A program made the translations under genes and the position numbers. 64,000 nt of DNA from NCBI RefSeq assembly GCF_041927875.1, contig NZ_JBHFHN010000002.1; one strand, 5' to 3'. The stretch comes from Paracoccus sp041927875 (GTDB lineage: Bacteria > Pseudomonadota > Alphaproteobacteria > Rhodobacterales > Rhodobacteraceae). The first letter of the stretch is position 1, and each line of letters begins with the position of its first letter. Positions 25,902 to 36,000 of the stretch are shown here, in pieces. The notes under the pieces are model-generated. The model worked only from the letters and a program-made list of their open reading frames with translations, ran no database searches and was not told where the DNA came from.

Positions 25902-28634
25902 CTAATCGGCTTTGACCGGGGGCGGCGCGCCTTCACCTGCGCCGTCGCCTGCGCCCTCACCCGCGACATCGGTCGGCGGCACCGTGGGTTGCGGCAGATC
26001 GGCTGTCACAGCATCGGGCACGGCGTCGGGCACGGCGTCGGGCGCAACATCCGCCACGACATCCCGACCTTCGGGTGCCGCGACAGGCGCGGTCTCCGGC
26101 TCCGGCTCTGGCGGTTGCAGGGTGACCGGAACCGGCGGCAGGCCGCCCGGCAGGTCGGGCACGGTCTGGCCGCGCTTTCGGGCGCTTTCGGCCACCGCGA
26201 CGCGCAGGGATTCATGGCGCTCCAGCAGCTTGCGGAACCGCTCGCCGTCCAGTTCCAGAAAGGCTGAATGCACGATGGCGCGGATATTTGCGCGTTGCAG
26301 ACCGCCCGACAGCAACGACAATTGCCCCACCATCTCGCCCCGGCCCAGCCGCAGCCGGTTGCCGCCCGCCTGTTCGATCTCGACCGCGCCCGAGGCGATG
26401 AACAGCACCCGGCGCGGACGCTCGCCGCGCTGCATCAGCATCTCGCCGGGACCGGCGAACATCGGGCGCAACGCGCGCGCCAGCGACTTGCGCGCGGTCT
26501 CGTCCAGATCGGCAAAGACCGGCAGGCGCGCCAGCATGTCGGGGGTCTGGATCTTCAGATCCAGCGCCGGGCGGCGGTCGGCACGCTGACGCAACGGCCG
26601 CAGCCCGTCCTGAAGGCTGACAAAGGATTCGCGCCCGATCAGCCCGTCCTGATGCAGCAGGTCATATTCGCGCGCCTCCATCCGCAGCGCGGTGCGGCGC
26701 AGATAGCGGCGCTCCATTTCTTCGGCGAATTGCGGGAAGGTCAGGCGCAGGCCGGCCAGGGCGGTCTCGATCTCCTCCTCGCGGCGGGTCAGCAATTCGT
26801 GCAGCAGATCGGCCACCCGCTTGCCATGCAGGCGGCGGATGCGGCGGTCGATGAACGGGTGCAGGTCGCGCAGGATGAAGCGCTGCACCAGCAGCAGCTC
26901 GAACCGGTCGCCGGTCAGCCGCGCCAGCGGGCCGGTAATGCCCAGCCGGTTGTAAAGCCACACCGCCAGCCGCGACCAGCGGCCAAAGGCGCGGCCCCGG
27001 CGGCCACCGTCACGATAGCCAGAACGACCGCCGGTGCGCGTGGCCTCGATCAGGTCATCGGCCCCGGCGATCATCCGCTGCGCCAGCACCGGCGGGATCA
27101 GCTCGTCGCGGAACGCCTCGATCACCTGATCGCGTTCGCGCCCCGCCAGCGCGATCAGCCCCAGCCGGATGCGGTCGGTCTCGCGCACATCGTCGCTGTC
27201 GGCGCGGGCGACGGCCTCATCCAGCCGCTCGGCAAAGCTCTTGGCCTCGGCGCGCACGATCTCATGCGTCATCTCGCGGTCGCGGGCGGTTTCGGCAATG
27301 TCCTCGCGCACATTCTGCAGGGCAACGGCGATGGCCTGGTTGCTGACCGCGCGATCCATCGACGACAGCCGGTCAAGGCCCAGCCAGCCGATCACCTTGC
27401 GCAGCAGCGTGCCCTGCACCAGCAGCGTGAACAGCGTGAAGCCGGTCGCCAGGATGCCCACGTCGCGCTTGATGTCCAACGGCACGCGGAAGTTTTCCGT
27501 CACCGCCAGCGCCAGCGACAGCGTGACCGCGCCGCGCAGGCCGCCCCACAGGATCGCCAGGCGATAGGGACGTTCGACCCTGGGTGACAGCCGCAGCCCG
27601 GTCAGCAGCGGCAGCACCAGAAACAGGATGATGATCCGCGCCACGAAGGCCGCGATCACCACCACGCCGATCATCGCAATGTCGCGCAGGCTGATCTGCA
27701 CCATCAGCCGCGGGATCAGCAGCGCCGCCAGCACGAAGATCAGCGAGCCTGCCCAATGCGCCAGCAGATCCCAGACCTCGCGCAGATTGACCCAGGATGC
27801 GGGCGCCAGCCGCCCCGGACCCATCAGGTTCAGCACCAGCCCGCTGACCACCACCGCGATCACGCCCGAGCTGTGCGCCAGTTCCGCGATCAGATAGGCG
27901 CCATAAGGCACCGCCAGCGACAGCGTGACCTGCGCCACTGGAAAGGCCGCCAGCCAGATCAGAAGCATCAGCCCGACCCGCGCCACCAGCCATCCCACCG
28001 CGACGCCGCCCAGCACCAGCACCGGCAATTCGCGCAGGATGTCATCGGCCGTGGGGTTCGGCACGCCGGCCATCACGAAGGTCAGGAAAAAGCCGAACAG
28101 CGCGATGGCGGCGGCGTCGTTCAGCAGGCTTTCGCCCTCGACGATGCGGCCCAGGCGCGCAGGCGCGGCGATCGAGCGGAAGATCGACACGACCGCCGAA
28201 GGATCGGTCGTCGACACGATCGCCCCGATCAGCAGGCAGGCCGCCAGCGGCAGGCCCAGAAACGGCTCAAGCGCATAGCCGATGACCACGGTGGCCACCA
28301 CCACCGCCAGCACCGCCAGCACCAGGATCGGCACGGCGTCATCGCTCATCCGGCGCAGGTCAAGGCCCAGCGAGACCTGAAAGATCAGCGTCGGCAGGAA
28401 GATATACAGGAATACCCCCGACCGGATCGGGATGTCGCGGATCACCCGCGCGATCTGGTCGACCTCGGGCGAGATGTCGACCTGCAACAGGATGACAGCG
28501 CCGATGCCAAGCGCGGCACCGACCACGGCCAGGATGACGGCAAAGGGCACCCGCAGCCGCGCCGCCAACGGCTCGGCCAGGGCGATCAGCACGAACAGTG
28601 CGGCGCTTAACGCGGTAAAAGCAAACAGGGTCAT
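25902..28634 (-). CDS. CPA1-type cation:proton antiporter with cyclic-nucleotide-binding domain
   Basis: A 910-aa protein. Residues 1-420 form a twelve-helix Na+/H+ exchanger domain, with the core motifs FLPTLIFQVSLGLDL, STTDPSAVVSIF, EGESLLNDAAAIALF and WGGLRGAVTLSLALAV. Residues 430-680 are a long Arg/Glu-rich cytoplasmic helical region. Residues 735-850 are a CAP-type cNMP-binding domain (MLARLPVFADLDETARKSLARALRPMFAGPGEMLMQRGE, then GEMVGQLSLLSGG). The tail is Pro/Ala-rich with DAVPDAVPDAV repeats. It resembles SLC9C/sperm-NHE-like domain order and probably controls pH or sodium in response to a nucleotide. The ATG at 28634 is chosen because the upstream extension reads antisense to acr3. 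Confidence 0.88.
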   Translation of the reverse strand: MTLFAFTALSAALFVLIALAEPLAARLRVPFAVILAVVGAALGIGAVILLQVDISPEVDQIARVIRDIPIRSGVFLYIFLPTLIFQVSLGLDLRRMSDDAVPILVLAVLAVVVATVVIGYALEPFLGLPLAACLLIGAIVSTTDPSAVVSIFRSIAAPARLGRIVEGESLLNDAAAIALFGFFLTFVMAGVPNPTADDILRELPVLVLGGVAVGWLVARVGLMLLIWLAAFPVAQVTLSLAVPYGAYLIAELAHSSGVIAVVVSGLVLNLMGPGRLAPASWVNLREVWDLLAHWAGSLIFVLAALLIPRLMVQISLRDIAMIGVVVIAAFVARIIILFLVLPLLTGLRLSPRVERPYRLAILWGGLRGAVTLSLALAVTENFRVPLDIKRDVGILATGFTLFTLLVQGTLLRKVIGWLGLDRLSSMDRAVSNQAIAVALQNVREDIAETARDREMTHEIVRAEAKSFAERLDEAVARADSDDVRETDRIRLGLIALAGRERDQVIEAFRDELIPPVLAQRMIAGADDLIEATRTGGRSGYRDGGRRGRAFGRWSRLAVWLYNRLGITGPLARLTGDRFELLLVQRFILRDLHPFIDRRIRRLHGKRVADLLHELLTRREEEIETALAGLRLTFPQFAEEMERRYLRRTALRMEAREYDLLHQDGLIGRESFVSLQDGLRPLRQRADRRPALDLKIQTPDMLARLPVFADLDETARKSLARALRPMFAGPGEMLMQRGERPRRVLFIASGAVEIEQAGGNRLRLGRGEMVGQLSLLSGGLQRANIRAIVHSAFLELDGERFRKLLERHESLRVAVAESARKRGQTVPDLPGGLPPVPVTLQPPEPEPETAPVAAPEGRDVVADVAPDAVPDAVPDAVTADLPQPTVPPTDVAGEGAGDGAGEGAPPPVKAD

Positions 28635-28720
28635 GCCCTGTGCTTTACGGTGCGGAAGCCGCCGATTCCACAGGAAAATCGGCGGATCCGGGGCGCTGAC
28701 GCGAAAGTCAGCGCCAGCCG

Positions 28721-29764
28721 TCAGCGCGGCATGGTCGCGCCGAACCACCGCCGCCCCAAGGCGCGCGCCACCCAGACCAGCCCGATCAGCACCGGCACCT
28801 CGACCAGCGGCCCGATCACCGTGGCAAAGGCCACGCCCGATCCCAGCCCAAAGGTCGCAATGGCCACCGCGATGGCCAGTTCGAAGTTGTTGCCCGCAGC
28901 CGTGAACGCGACCGAGGTGGTGCGCGGATAATCCGCCCCCATCCAGCGCCCCATCACAAAGGCGATCAGGAATTGCGCGGTGAAATAGATCGCCAGCGGC
29001 AGCGCCACCCGCAGCGCATCGCCCGGCAGTGCCAGCACGTCGCCGCCCTTCAGGCTGAACATCGCAAGGATGGTGAACAGCAGCGCGATCAGCGTGACCG
29101 GCCCGATGCGCGGCAGAAAGCGCGTGGCATACCAAGCCTCGCCCCGCGCCGCGACCAGCCAGCGCCGGGTCAGGTAACCGGCCAGAAACGGGATGCCCAG
29201 ATAGACCAGCACCGCCTGTGTGACGATGCCGAAGGACACGTCGATCACCTGCCCCTGCAGGCCGAACAGCGGCGGCAGCACGGTCAGGAACAGCCAGGCA
29301 TAGGTCGAAAAGAACAGGATCTGAAAGACCGAGTTGAACGCCACCAGCGCCGCCCCATATTCGCTGTCGCCGCAGGCCAACTGGTTCCAGACCAGCACCA
29401 TGGCAATGCAGCGCGCCAGCCCGATCAGGATCACGCCCGTCATGTATTCCGGCTGATCGCGCAGAAAGATCACCGCCAGCACGAACATCAGGACCGGCCC
29501 GATGATCCAGTTCTGGACCAGCGAAAGCGTCAGGATGCGGCGGTCGGCAAAGACCTTGGGCAGATCCTCATAGCGGACCTTGGCCAGCGGCGGATACATC
29601 ATCAGGATCAGGCCGATGGCGATCGGGATATTGGTGCTGCCGATCCGCAGCCCCTCGATTGCCTCGGGCAGGCCGGGAAAGGCGCGGCCCAGCGCCACGC
29701 CCACAGCCATCGCGGCAAAGATCCACAGCGTCAGAAAGCGATCCAGAAATGACAGCCGCCGCAT
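28721..29764 (-). CDS. acr3: Arsenite efflux permease, ACR3 family
   Basis: A 347-aa, ten-helix membrane protein exporting arsenite (and possibly antimonite) using the proton-motive force. The ACR3 hallmark GLARCIAMVLVWNQLACGDSEY, with the essential Cys in helix 4, is near residue 115; LILMMYPPLAKVRYE and TAAGNNFELAIAVAI are also characteristic. The ATG overlaps the arsC stop by one base (TGATG). Upstream in-frame codons overlap arsC and are not included. Confidence 0.93.
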   Translation of the reverse strand: MRRLSFLDRFLTLWIFAAMAVGVALGRAFPGLPEAIEGLRIGSTNIPIAIGLILMMYPPLAKVRYEDLPKVFADRRILTLSLVQNWIIGPVLMFVLAVIFLRDQPEYMTGVILIGLARCIAMVLVWNQLACGDSEYGAALVAFNSVFQILFFSTYAWLFLTVLPPLFGLQGQVIDVSFGIVTQAVLVYLGIPFLAGYLTRRWLVAARGEAWYATRFLPRIGPVTLIALLFTILAMFSLKGGDVLALPGDALRVALPLAIYFTAQFLIAFVMGRWMGADYPRTTSVAFTAAGNNFELAIAVAIATFGLGSGVAFATVIGPLVEVPVLIGLVWVARALGRRWFGATMPR

Positions 29765-30189
29765 CAGACCCGCCGCCCCTGATCGTCGATCAACACCTGG
29801 CCATCCTCTTTCGCAAAACCGCCCCGCTGCGGCGGCAGCAGATCCAGCACCGCCTCGGACGGACGGCACAGGCGCGTGCCGCGATCGGTCACCACCACCG
29901 GGCGGTTCATCAGGATCGGATGCGCCAGGATCGCCTCGATCAGCGCGTCATCCGACAGGCCCGGATCGCCCAGACCCAGATCGTCAAAGGGCGTGCCCTT
30001 CTGCCGCAACAGCGGCCGCACCCCGCCGCCCATCGCCGCCACCAGCGCCTCCAGCGTGGCGCGGTCGGGCGGGTCGGTCAGATAGTCGATCACCTCCGGC
30101 TCGACCCCGGCATTGCGGATCATCGCCAGCACATTGCGCGACGTGCCGCAGGCGGGGTTATGATAGATACGAACAAAGGGCTGGCTCAT
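29764..30189 (-). CDS. arsC: Glutaredoxin-dependent arsenate reductase
   Basis: Reduces arsenate to arsenite for export by Acr3. The 141-aa protein shows the ArsC thioredoxin-fold signature YHNPACGTSRNVLAMIRN with the catalytic Cys. LRQKGTPF, HPILMNRPVVVTDRGTRLCRP and its arginines form the substrate pocket. The second of two ATGs (30189) is chosen because GAGG lies six bases before it; the first is immediately after the GAGG. It overlaps arsR (ATGA). Confidence 0.92.
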   Translation of the reverse strand: MSQPFVRIYHNPACGTSRNVLAMIRNAGVEPEVIDYLTDPPDRATLEALVAAMGGGVRPLLRQKGTPFDDLGLGDPGLSDDALIEAILAHPILMNRPVVVTDRGTRLCRPSEAVLDLLPPQRGGFAKEDGQVLIDDQGRRV

Positions 30190-30578
30190 CGGCATCCTCG
30201 GGCTTGGGGCAGAAGGGTTGGGGGCAGAAGGGTTGGGGGCAGAAGGGTTGGGGGCAGCGCGGCGCAGACCTCGGGGTGGCCGTCGCAGCAGTCATCGACC
30301 AGAAAGCCGATCAGCGCGCCAACCGCCCCCAGATCGGCGGCATGAATGACGAAACGTCCCTGACGACGGGCGCGCACTAGCCCCGCCGCCGCAAGCTGGC
30401 CCAGATGGAACGACAGCAGCGGCGGCGCCATGCCGACCGCCGCCGCCAGATCGCCCGCTGCCATGCCGTCCGGCCCCGCCGCGATCAGGCGCCGCAACAG
30501 CGCCAGCCGCGACGGCTGGGCCAGCGCGGCGAAACCGGCGCTGGCGCTCTGGTCGGTCAGGGGCGGGGCATCGGGCAT
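30186..30578 (-). CDS. arsR: ArsR-family arsenic-responsive repressor
   Basis: A 130-aa winged-helix repressor. The HTH lies near residues 45-80 (AAAVGMAPPLLSFHLGQLAAAGLVRARRQGRFV). The classic helix-3 ELCVCDL site is missing. Instead a C-terminal cluster Cys107-Cys108-Cys115 (DDCCDGHPEVC) is a likely As(III) site, as in other ArsR subgroups. The extreme C-terminus is a PTLLP tandem repeat encoded by a 15-bp minisatellite. It heads the arsR-arsC-acr3 operon. A TTCAA-N6-TTGAA dyad lies just upstream. Confidence 0.9.
   Translation of the reverse strand: MPDAPPLTDQSASAGFAALAQPSRLALLRRLIAAGPDGMAAGDLAAAVGMAPPLLSFHLGQLAAAGLVRARRQGRFVIHAADLGAVGALIGFLVDDCCDGHPEVCAALPPTLLPPTLLPPTLLPQARGCR
30211..30255. 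repeat. 15-bp tandem repeat in the 3' end of arsR
   Basis: Three perfect copies of agaagggttgggggc (30211-30225, 30226-30240, 30241-30255), with a degenerate partial copy at 30202-30210. The unit is five codons, so copy changes keep the reading frame and add or remove PTLLP blocks in ArsR. Confidence 0.97.
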
Positions 30579-30589
30579 TGTGGCATCAT

Positions 30590-30605
30590 TTCAATGATTC
30601 TTGAA
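30590..30605. promoter_or_regulatory. Candidate ArsR operator
   Basis: An inverted repeat TTCAA-TGATTC-TTGAA lies 12 bp upstream of the arsR start in an A/T-rich patch. Its position and symmetry suit autorepression of the ars operon. Confidence 0.45.
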
Positions 30606-30640
30606 TTGAATGCCATAGCCCCACACAGCACGCAAGGCCC

Positions 30641-30675
30641 AGCCCTTCTTTCTTGCCCAAATACGCATCCGCACC
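30641..30675 (-). repeat. Single arm of the GTATTTGGGCAAGAAAG repeat, copy 3
   Basis: Read on the minus strand it is GGATGCGTATTTGGGCAAG followed by AAAGAAGGG. It is followed on the plus strand by CATCCGCACCCGCCG, which also follows the right-most arm at 49958-49985, so the conserved unit extends beyond the core. It lies between arsR and the divergent efflux operon. Confidence 0.65.
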
Positions 30676-30721
30676 CGCCGCTTGCGGTGCGGCTGGGGAT
30701 CCCCCAAAGCGGGGACTTGTT

Positions 30722-30742
30722 TTGACACTGCCAGTGCCATAA
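30722..30742 (+). promoter_or_regulatory. Candidate TetR-type operator/promoter of the efflux operon
   Basis: TTGACAC-TGCCA-GTGCCATAA includes the perfect dyad CACTG-C-CAGTG (30726-30736); a further CAGTGCAA half-site follows at 30751. It lies 29 bp before the first adaptor gene and resembles the sequence before the tetR gene at 37703-37723. Confidence 0.4.
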
Positions 30743-30771
30743 ACCCGCGCCAGTGCAACAGCCGGTGCCCC

Positions 30772-31854
30772 ATGTCGCGATTCCCCCGCCTGTCCCGTGT
30801 CGCGCTGGCGCTGATCGCCGCGCTGGTCCTTCCCGCCCTGCCCGCCGCCGCCGACGACCGCCCGCTGATGGTCGAGATCGTGCCGGTCACCGCCAGCCCG
30901 GTCAGCCATGCCTTCGCCATCACCGGCGACATCGCCGCCCGCGACAGCCTGCGCATCGCCTTTCCCTCGGGCGGGCGGCTGGTCGCGCTGGACGTGGCCG
31001 AGGGCGCGACGGTGCGGGCGGGCGATCTGCTGGGGCGCATCGACGCGGTGCAGGCCGAACAAAACCAGCGCGCCGCACGCGCCGGGCTGACCGGGGCCGA
31101 GGCCGAGGCCAGACAGGCCCGTGACGAGGCCGCCCGCCAGGATCGCCTGCTGGCCGAGGGCGCCAGCACCCGCGCCCGCCGCGACAGCGCCAGGGCCGTG
31201 GCCGAGGCCGCCGAGGCCGCCGCCGCCGCCGCCCGCGCTGCGCTGGACCGCGCCGACAAGGCCGTGGCCGATACCGAATTGCGCGCCCCCGCCGATGCCG
31301 TCATCACCGCGCGCCTGGCCGAGCCGGGCCAGGTCGTCGGCCCCGCCCAACCGGTGCTGGAACTGGCCACCGCCGCCGGTTTCGACGCCATCTTCGACAT
31401 TCCCGAGGCGATGCTGGCCCGCCCGCACGAGCTGTCCCCCGACATCTGGATGACGCTGATCGACATCAACGCGCCGCCCTTCCCCGGCCGCGCGCGTGAG
31501 GTCTCGCCCCGTATCGACCCGCAGCGCGGCACGGTGCGGGTGCGGGTCAGCATCGCGGGCAGCCCGCCGGGCGTCAGTTTGGGCGCGGCGGTGCGCGGCA
31601 CCGTCACCGTCACCGATGGCGACCGCATGACGCTGCCCGGCTGGGCCCTGGCCGCGCGCGACGGCGCACCGGCGGTCTGGGTCGTCGATCCGGCCAGCAT
31701 GACGGTCAGCATCCGCCCCGTTACCCTGCTGCGCCACGACACCACCGGCATCGTCATCGCCGATGGTCTGAGCCCCGGCGAATGGGTGGTCGGGCGCGGC
31801 GCGCATCTGCTCTATCCCGGCCGCAAGGTCGAACGCTCTGGGGGGCAACCATGA
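30772..31854 (+). CDS. RND efflux periplasmic adaptor, first copy
   Basis: Membrane-fusion protein linking an RND pump to an outer-membrane channel. The 360-aa protein starts with a signal peptide (RVALALIAALVLPALPAAA). The lipoyl/barrel-sandwich half-motifs are RIAFPSGGRLVALDVAEGATVRAGDLLGRID and LRAPADAVITARLAEPGQVV, flanking an Ala/Arg-rich coiled-coil hairpin at residues 100-165. A beta-barrel and a membrane-proximal domain follow. It overlaps the second adaptor gene (ATGA). Confidence 0.9.
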   Translation: MSRFPRLSRVALALIAALVLPALPAAADDRPLMVEIVPVTASPVSHAFAITGDIAARDSLRIAFPSGGRLVALDVAEGATVRAGDLLGRIDAVQAEQNQRAARAGLTGAEAEARQARDEAARQDRLLAEGASTRARRDSARAVAEAAEAAAAAARAALDRADKAVADTELRAPADAVITARLAEPGQVVGPAQPVLELATAAGFDAIFDIPEAMLARPHELSPDIWMTLIDINAPPFPGRAREVSPRIDPQRGTVRVRVSIAGSPPGVSLGAAVRGTVTVTDGDRMTLPGWALAARDGAPAVWVVDPASMTVSIRPVTLLRHDTTGIVIADGLSPGEWVVGRGAHLLYPGRKVERSGGQP

Positions 31855-32960
31855 TCCTGCGCCCGCTGATCCTGACGGCCAGCCTGCTGCTGCCGCACGC
31901 CGTGCTGGCGGCAGGGGCCGAGGCTACCGTCAGCCCCGTCATCACCCCGCCCGAGGGCGCGCCGCCCCGCCCGGTCGCCACGCTGGTCGTCACCGAAGGC
32001 GCCGATCCCGCGCGCGCCACCACCGGCACCGTCACCGCCGCCAGCGAAACCGATCTGGCCTTTACCCTGCCCGGGCGCCTGGCCGAACGCCGCGTCAATC
32101 CCGGCGATCTGGTGCAGGCGGGCGATGTGCTGGCGGTGCTGGACCCCGAGGATGTGGATGCCGCCCTGCGCGAGGCCGAGGCCCGGCTGGCCGCCGCCCA
32201 GGCGCAACTGTCGCAGGCGCGCGACGCCGAAACCCGCGCGGCCGCGCTGCAAGGCCGGGGCGTTGCCTCGCAGGTGCAACTGGATCAGGCGCGCCAGGCG
32301 CGCATCGGCGCGCAATCCGCCGTCGAACAGGCGCAGGCCGCCCAGGCCGCCGCCGCCGACCGTCAGGCATCCGCCACGCTGGTCGCGCCCGAAGGCGGCA
32401 TCATCACCCAGGCCCCGGCGGAACCCGGCGCGACGCTGGCCGCCGGGCAGCCGGTGGTGCAACTGGCCTCAATCGCACGGCGCGAGGTGGTGATCGACGT
32501 CACCGAATCCGAATTGGCGGTGCTGGGTCGGCAATCAGAGTTCCGCATCGCGCTGCTGGCCGATCCGGGCGTGACCGCCACCGCCACCTTGGGCAGCGTC
32601 GATCCGGTCGCGGCCAGTGCCACCCGCACCCGGCGCGTTCACCTGAACCTGCCCGCCGACGCCCCCGAGGGGCTGCGGCTGGGCGCGCTTGCCGATGTGC
32701 TGCCGATCAGCGGCGCGGCGGCACTGCCGATGGTGCCGGTCGGCGCGGTGATGGCGGGCGAGGCGCCCTCGGTCTGGGTGGTCATCCGTCCCGAACCGGG
32801 CGGACCCGGCACCATCCAGCGCCGCACCATCACCCCCGGCCCGGTGCTGAACGGCAGTCTCAGCGTAAGCGACGGTCTGGCACCGGGCGATGAGGTGCTG
32901 ATCCGCGGCATCCATTCGGTAACCGAGGGCGAGAGTGTCGGCCCCCGCACTGACCCCTGA
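31851..32960 (+). CDS. RND efflux periplasmic adaptor, second copy
   Basis: A 369-aa adaptor with signal peptide PLILTASLLLPHAVLA, lipoyl half-motifs (LAFTLPGRLAERRVNPGDLVQAGDVLAVLD and TLVAPEGGIITQAPAEPGATLAAGQ) and a central coiled coil rich in Ala and Gln. It differs substantially from the first adaptor, so the pump may use a heteromeric adaptor pair, as some RND systems do. The gene overlaps the first adaptor's stop and ends 57 bp before the pump gene. Confidence 0.9.
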   Translation: MILRPLILTASLLLPHAVLAAGAEATVSPVITPPEGAPPRPVATLVVTEGADPARATTGTVTAASETDLAFTLPGRLAERRVNPGDLVQAGDVLAVLDPEDVDAALREAEARLAAAQAQLSQARDAETRAAALQGRGVASQVQLDQARQARIGAQSAVEQAQAAQAAAADRQASATLVAPEGGIITQAPAEPGATLAAGQPVVQLASIARREVVIDVTESELAVLGRQSEFRIALLADPGVTATATLGSVDPVAASATRTRRVHLNLPADAPEGLRLGALADVLPISGAAALPMVPVGAVMAGEAPSVWVVIRPEPGGPGTIQRRTITPGPVLNGSLSVSDGLAPGDEVLIRGIHSVTEGESVGPRTDP

Positions 32961-33017
32961 CGCACTGATCCCGTCCGACACAGCCCGCCCCGGCCCCCTT
33001 GCGCGAAAGCCCGCCCG

Positions 33018-36000
33018 ATGTCCCAGATCGACACGCCGCCCACCGAACACACTGAACCCGCCGCCCGTCGCGCGCATCACGGGCCGCGCTTCAACCTGTC
33101 GGAATGGGCGCTGAACCACCGGTCCTATGTCTGGTTCCTGATGATCGTGTCGCTGATCGCGGGGACCATCGCCTATTTCAACCTGGGGCGCGAGGAAGAT
33201 CCCAGCTTCAAGATCAAGACCATGGTGATCAGCGCCGCCCTGCCCGGCGCGACGGCGGAAGAAACCCTGACCCAGGTCACCGACCGCATCGAAGCCAAGC
33301 TGAAGGATCTTGAGGAATACGACTACACCCGGTCGATCACCCGGCCCGGTGTCGCCATCGTCTATCTGGAACTGAAGCCCACCACGCGCGGGCCGCAACT
33401 GCCGCAGATCTGGCAGAAGGTGCGCAACATGATGGCCGACATCCGCCCCGATTTCCCGCAAGAGTTCGCAGGCTTTCAGTTCAACGACGATTTCGGCGAC
33501 GTGTTCGGCAACCTTTACGCGCTGACCAGCGACGGCTTTACCCCCGCCGAGATGCGCGACCAGGCCGAGGCGATCCAGCGCCGCATTCAGGCGCTTGACG
33601 ATGCCGGCAAGGTCGAGCTGTTCGGCCTGCGCGAGGAAAAGCTGTATCTTGAGTTTTCGACCGCGCGGCTGGCGGCTTTGGGCCTTAGCCAGGCGCAGGT
33701 GCAGGGCACGCTGCAAGCGCAGAACGCGATCATCCCCTCGGGCGTCGTCGATACCGGGGCCGAGCGCGTGCTGGTGCGCGTCACCGGCCAGTTCAAGGGC
33801 GAGGACAGCCTTGAGGCGATCAACCTGCGCGTCGGCGACCGGTTCTTTCGGCTGTCGGATGTGGCCACGATCCGGCGCGGCTATGAAGACCCGCCTGCCG
33901 AGGTGTTCCGCTTTGACGGCCAGGACGCGGTTGGCATCGCGGTGGGCATGAAGTCGGGCGCCAACATCCTGACCTTCGGCAAGGCCTTGCGCGACACCAT
34001 GGCCCAGGCCCAGGCGGCGTTGCCCATCGGCCTGACGCTGCATCAGGTCGCCGATCAGCCGCAGGTCGTCGATCAGGCCATCGGCCATTTCGTGCAGGCA
34101 CTGATCGAGGCGATCCTGATCGTGCTTGCGGTCAGCTTCATCTCGCTGGGCCTGCGGGCCGGGCTGGTGGTGACGCTGACCATTCCGCTGGTGCTGGCGA
34201 TCACCTTCATCATCCTCGACATCTGGGGAATCACCCTGCAACGCATCTCGCTGGGGGCGCTGATCATCGCGCTTGGCCTTCTGGTCGATGACGCGATGAT
34301 CGCCATCGAGACGATGATCACGCGGCTGGAAAAGGGCGAAAGCCTGTATCAGGCCGCCAGCTATGCCTGGACCTCGATCGCCTGGCCGATGCTGACCGGC
34401 ACGCTGGTGACGGTGGCTGGCTTCATCCCGATCGGGCTGAACACCTCGGCGGCGGGCGAGTTCACCTTTTCGCTGTTCGTGGTGATCGCGGTGTCGCTGC
34501 TGGTCAGCTGGATCGTCGCGGTGCTGTTCGCGCCGCTGCTGGGCGTGACCTTCCTGCCCGCGAAATGGAAGCACCATGCCGAAAAGGTCGGGCCGCTGCG
34601 GCGCGGCTTCCGGGCGCTCTTGCGCGGCGCGATGCGGGCGCGCTGGCTGACCATCGCCGCCACCGTGCTGGCCTTCGCCGTCTCGATCTGGGGGATGCGC
34701 TTTGTCGAAAACCAGTTCTTCCCCTCATCCGACCGGCCCGAACTGGTGGTCGATCTGGTGCTCCCGCAGAACGCCTCGCTGACGGAAACATCGGCGCAGA
34801 TGGCGCGGCTGGATGCGGTGGTCGAGGGCGACCCGGATGCGCTGTTCCGCACCAGCTATATCGGCCGTGGCGCGCCGCGATTCATCCTGGCCTTCGACGT
34901 GCCGACGCCGGGGCCGCACATGGGGCAGATGGTCATCCAGACCCCCAATCTTGAGGCCCGCAACCGGCTGCGCGCCAAGTTGCAGGACTTTGCCGACCGC
35001 GAACTGATCGGCAGCGATACCTATGTGAAGCTGCTGGAAATCGGCCCGCCGGTGGGTGGCCGCCCGGTGCAATACCGGGTGTCGGGCGACAACATCGCCG
35101 AACTGCGCGATGCCGCGTCCGAACTGGCGGCGATCCTGGGGGCGGAACCGCGTCTGGGGTCGGTCATCATGGATTGGAACGAACCCGCCCGCGTGCTGAA
35201 GGTGAACCTGCTTCAGGACAAGGCGCGTGCTTTGGGCGTCACGCAAAAGGACATCGCGCTGTCGCTGAACGCGGTCTATGCCGGGCAGACGATCACGCAG
35301 TTGCGCGACGGCACCTATCTGATCGACATCGTGACGCGCGGCGATGCCGATGCGCGCGGCTCGCTTGAGGCCTTGAGCGATCTTCAGATCGAGGGGGCGG
35401 CGGGCAATCGCGTGCCTTTGGGCACCATCGCCACCTTTGAATATGGGCTGGAACAGCCGCTGATCCAGTCGCGGTCGCGCGTGCCGACGATCACCGTCAA
35501 GGCGGCGATCGCGGGCCACGACCAGCCCGACACGCTGGTCGGCCTGCTGGCCGACCGGATCGCGACCTTCCGCGCCAGCCTGCCCCCCGGCATCAGCGTC
35601 GAGATCGGCGGCACCGTGGAACGCAGCGCGGAATCGCAAGAGCCGATCGCCGCCGTGGTGCCGCTGATGGTGCTGATCATCCTGGCTTTGGTGATGACCC
35701 AGATGCAGGGCTTCCGGCGCATGGCGGTGGTCATGGCGGTGGGGCCGTTGGGGCTGATCGGGGTGGTGATCGCGCTGATGGTCTCGGGCGCGCCACTGGG
35801 CTTCGTCGCGATCCTGGGGGTGCTGGCGCTGGTCGGCATCCTGATCCGCAACTCGGTCATTCTGGTGGCCGAGATCGAGGATCTGCGCGCCGCAGGCCTG
35901 GACGCCTGGACCGCCGTCTATGAGGCATCCGACAGCCGGGCGCGGCCGATCCTGCTGACCGCGGCGGCGGCCAGTCTGGCGCTGATCCCGATTTCCTGGC

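Noticed and set aside
28635..29135. N-terminal extension of the antiporter into acr3
   Set aside because: Antisense to acr3; the first antiporter helix starts at the ATG at 28634.
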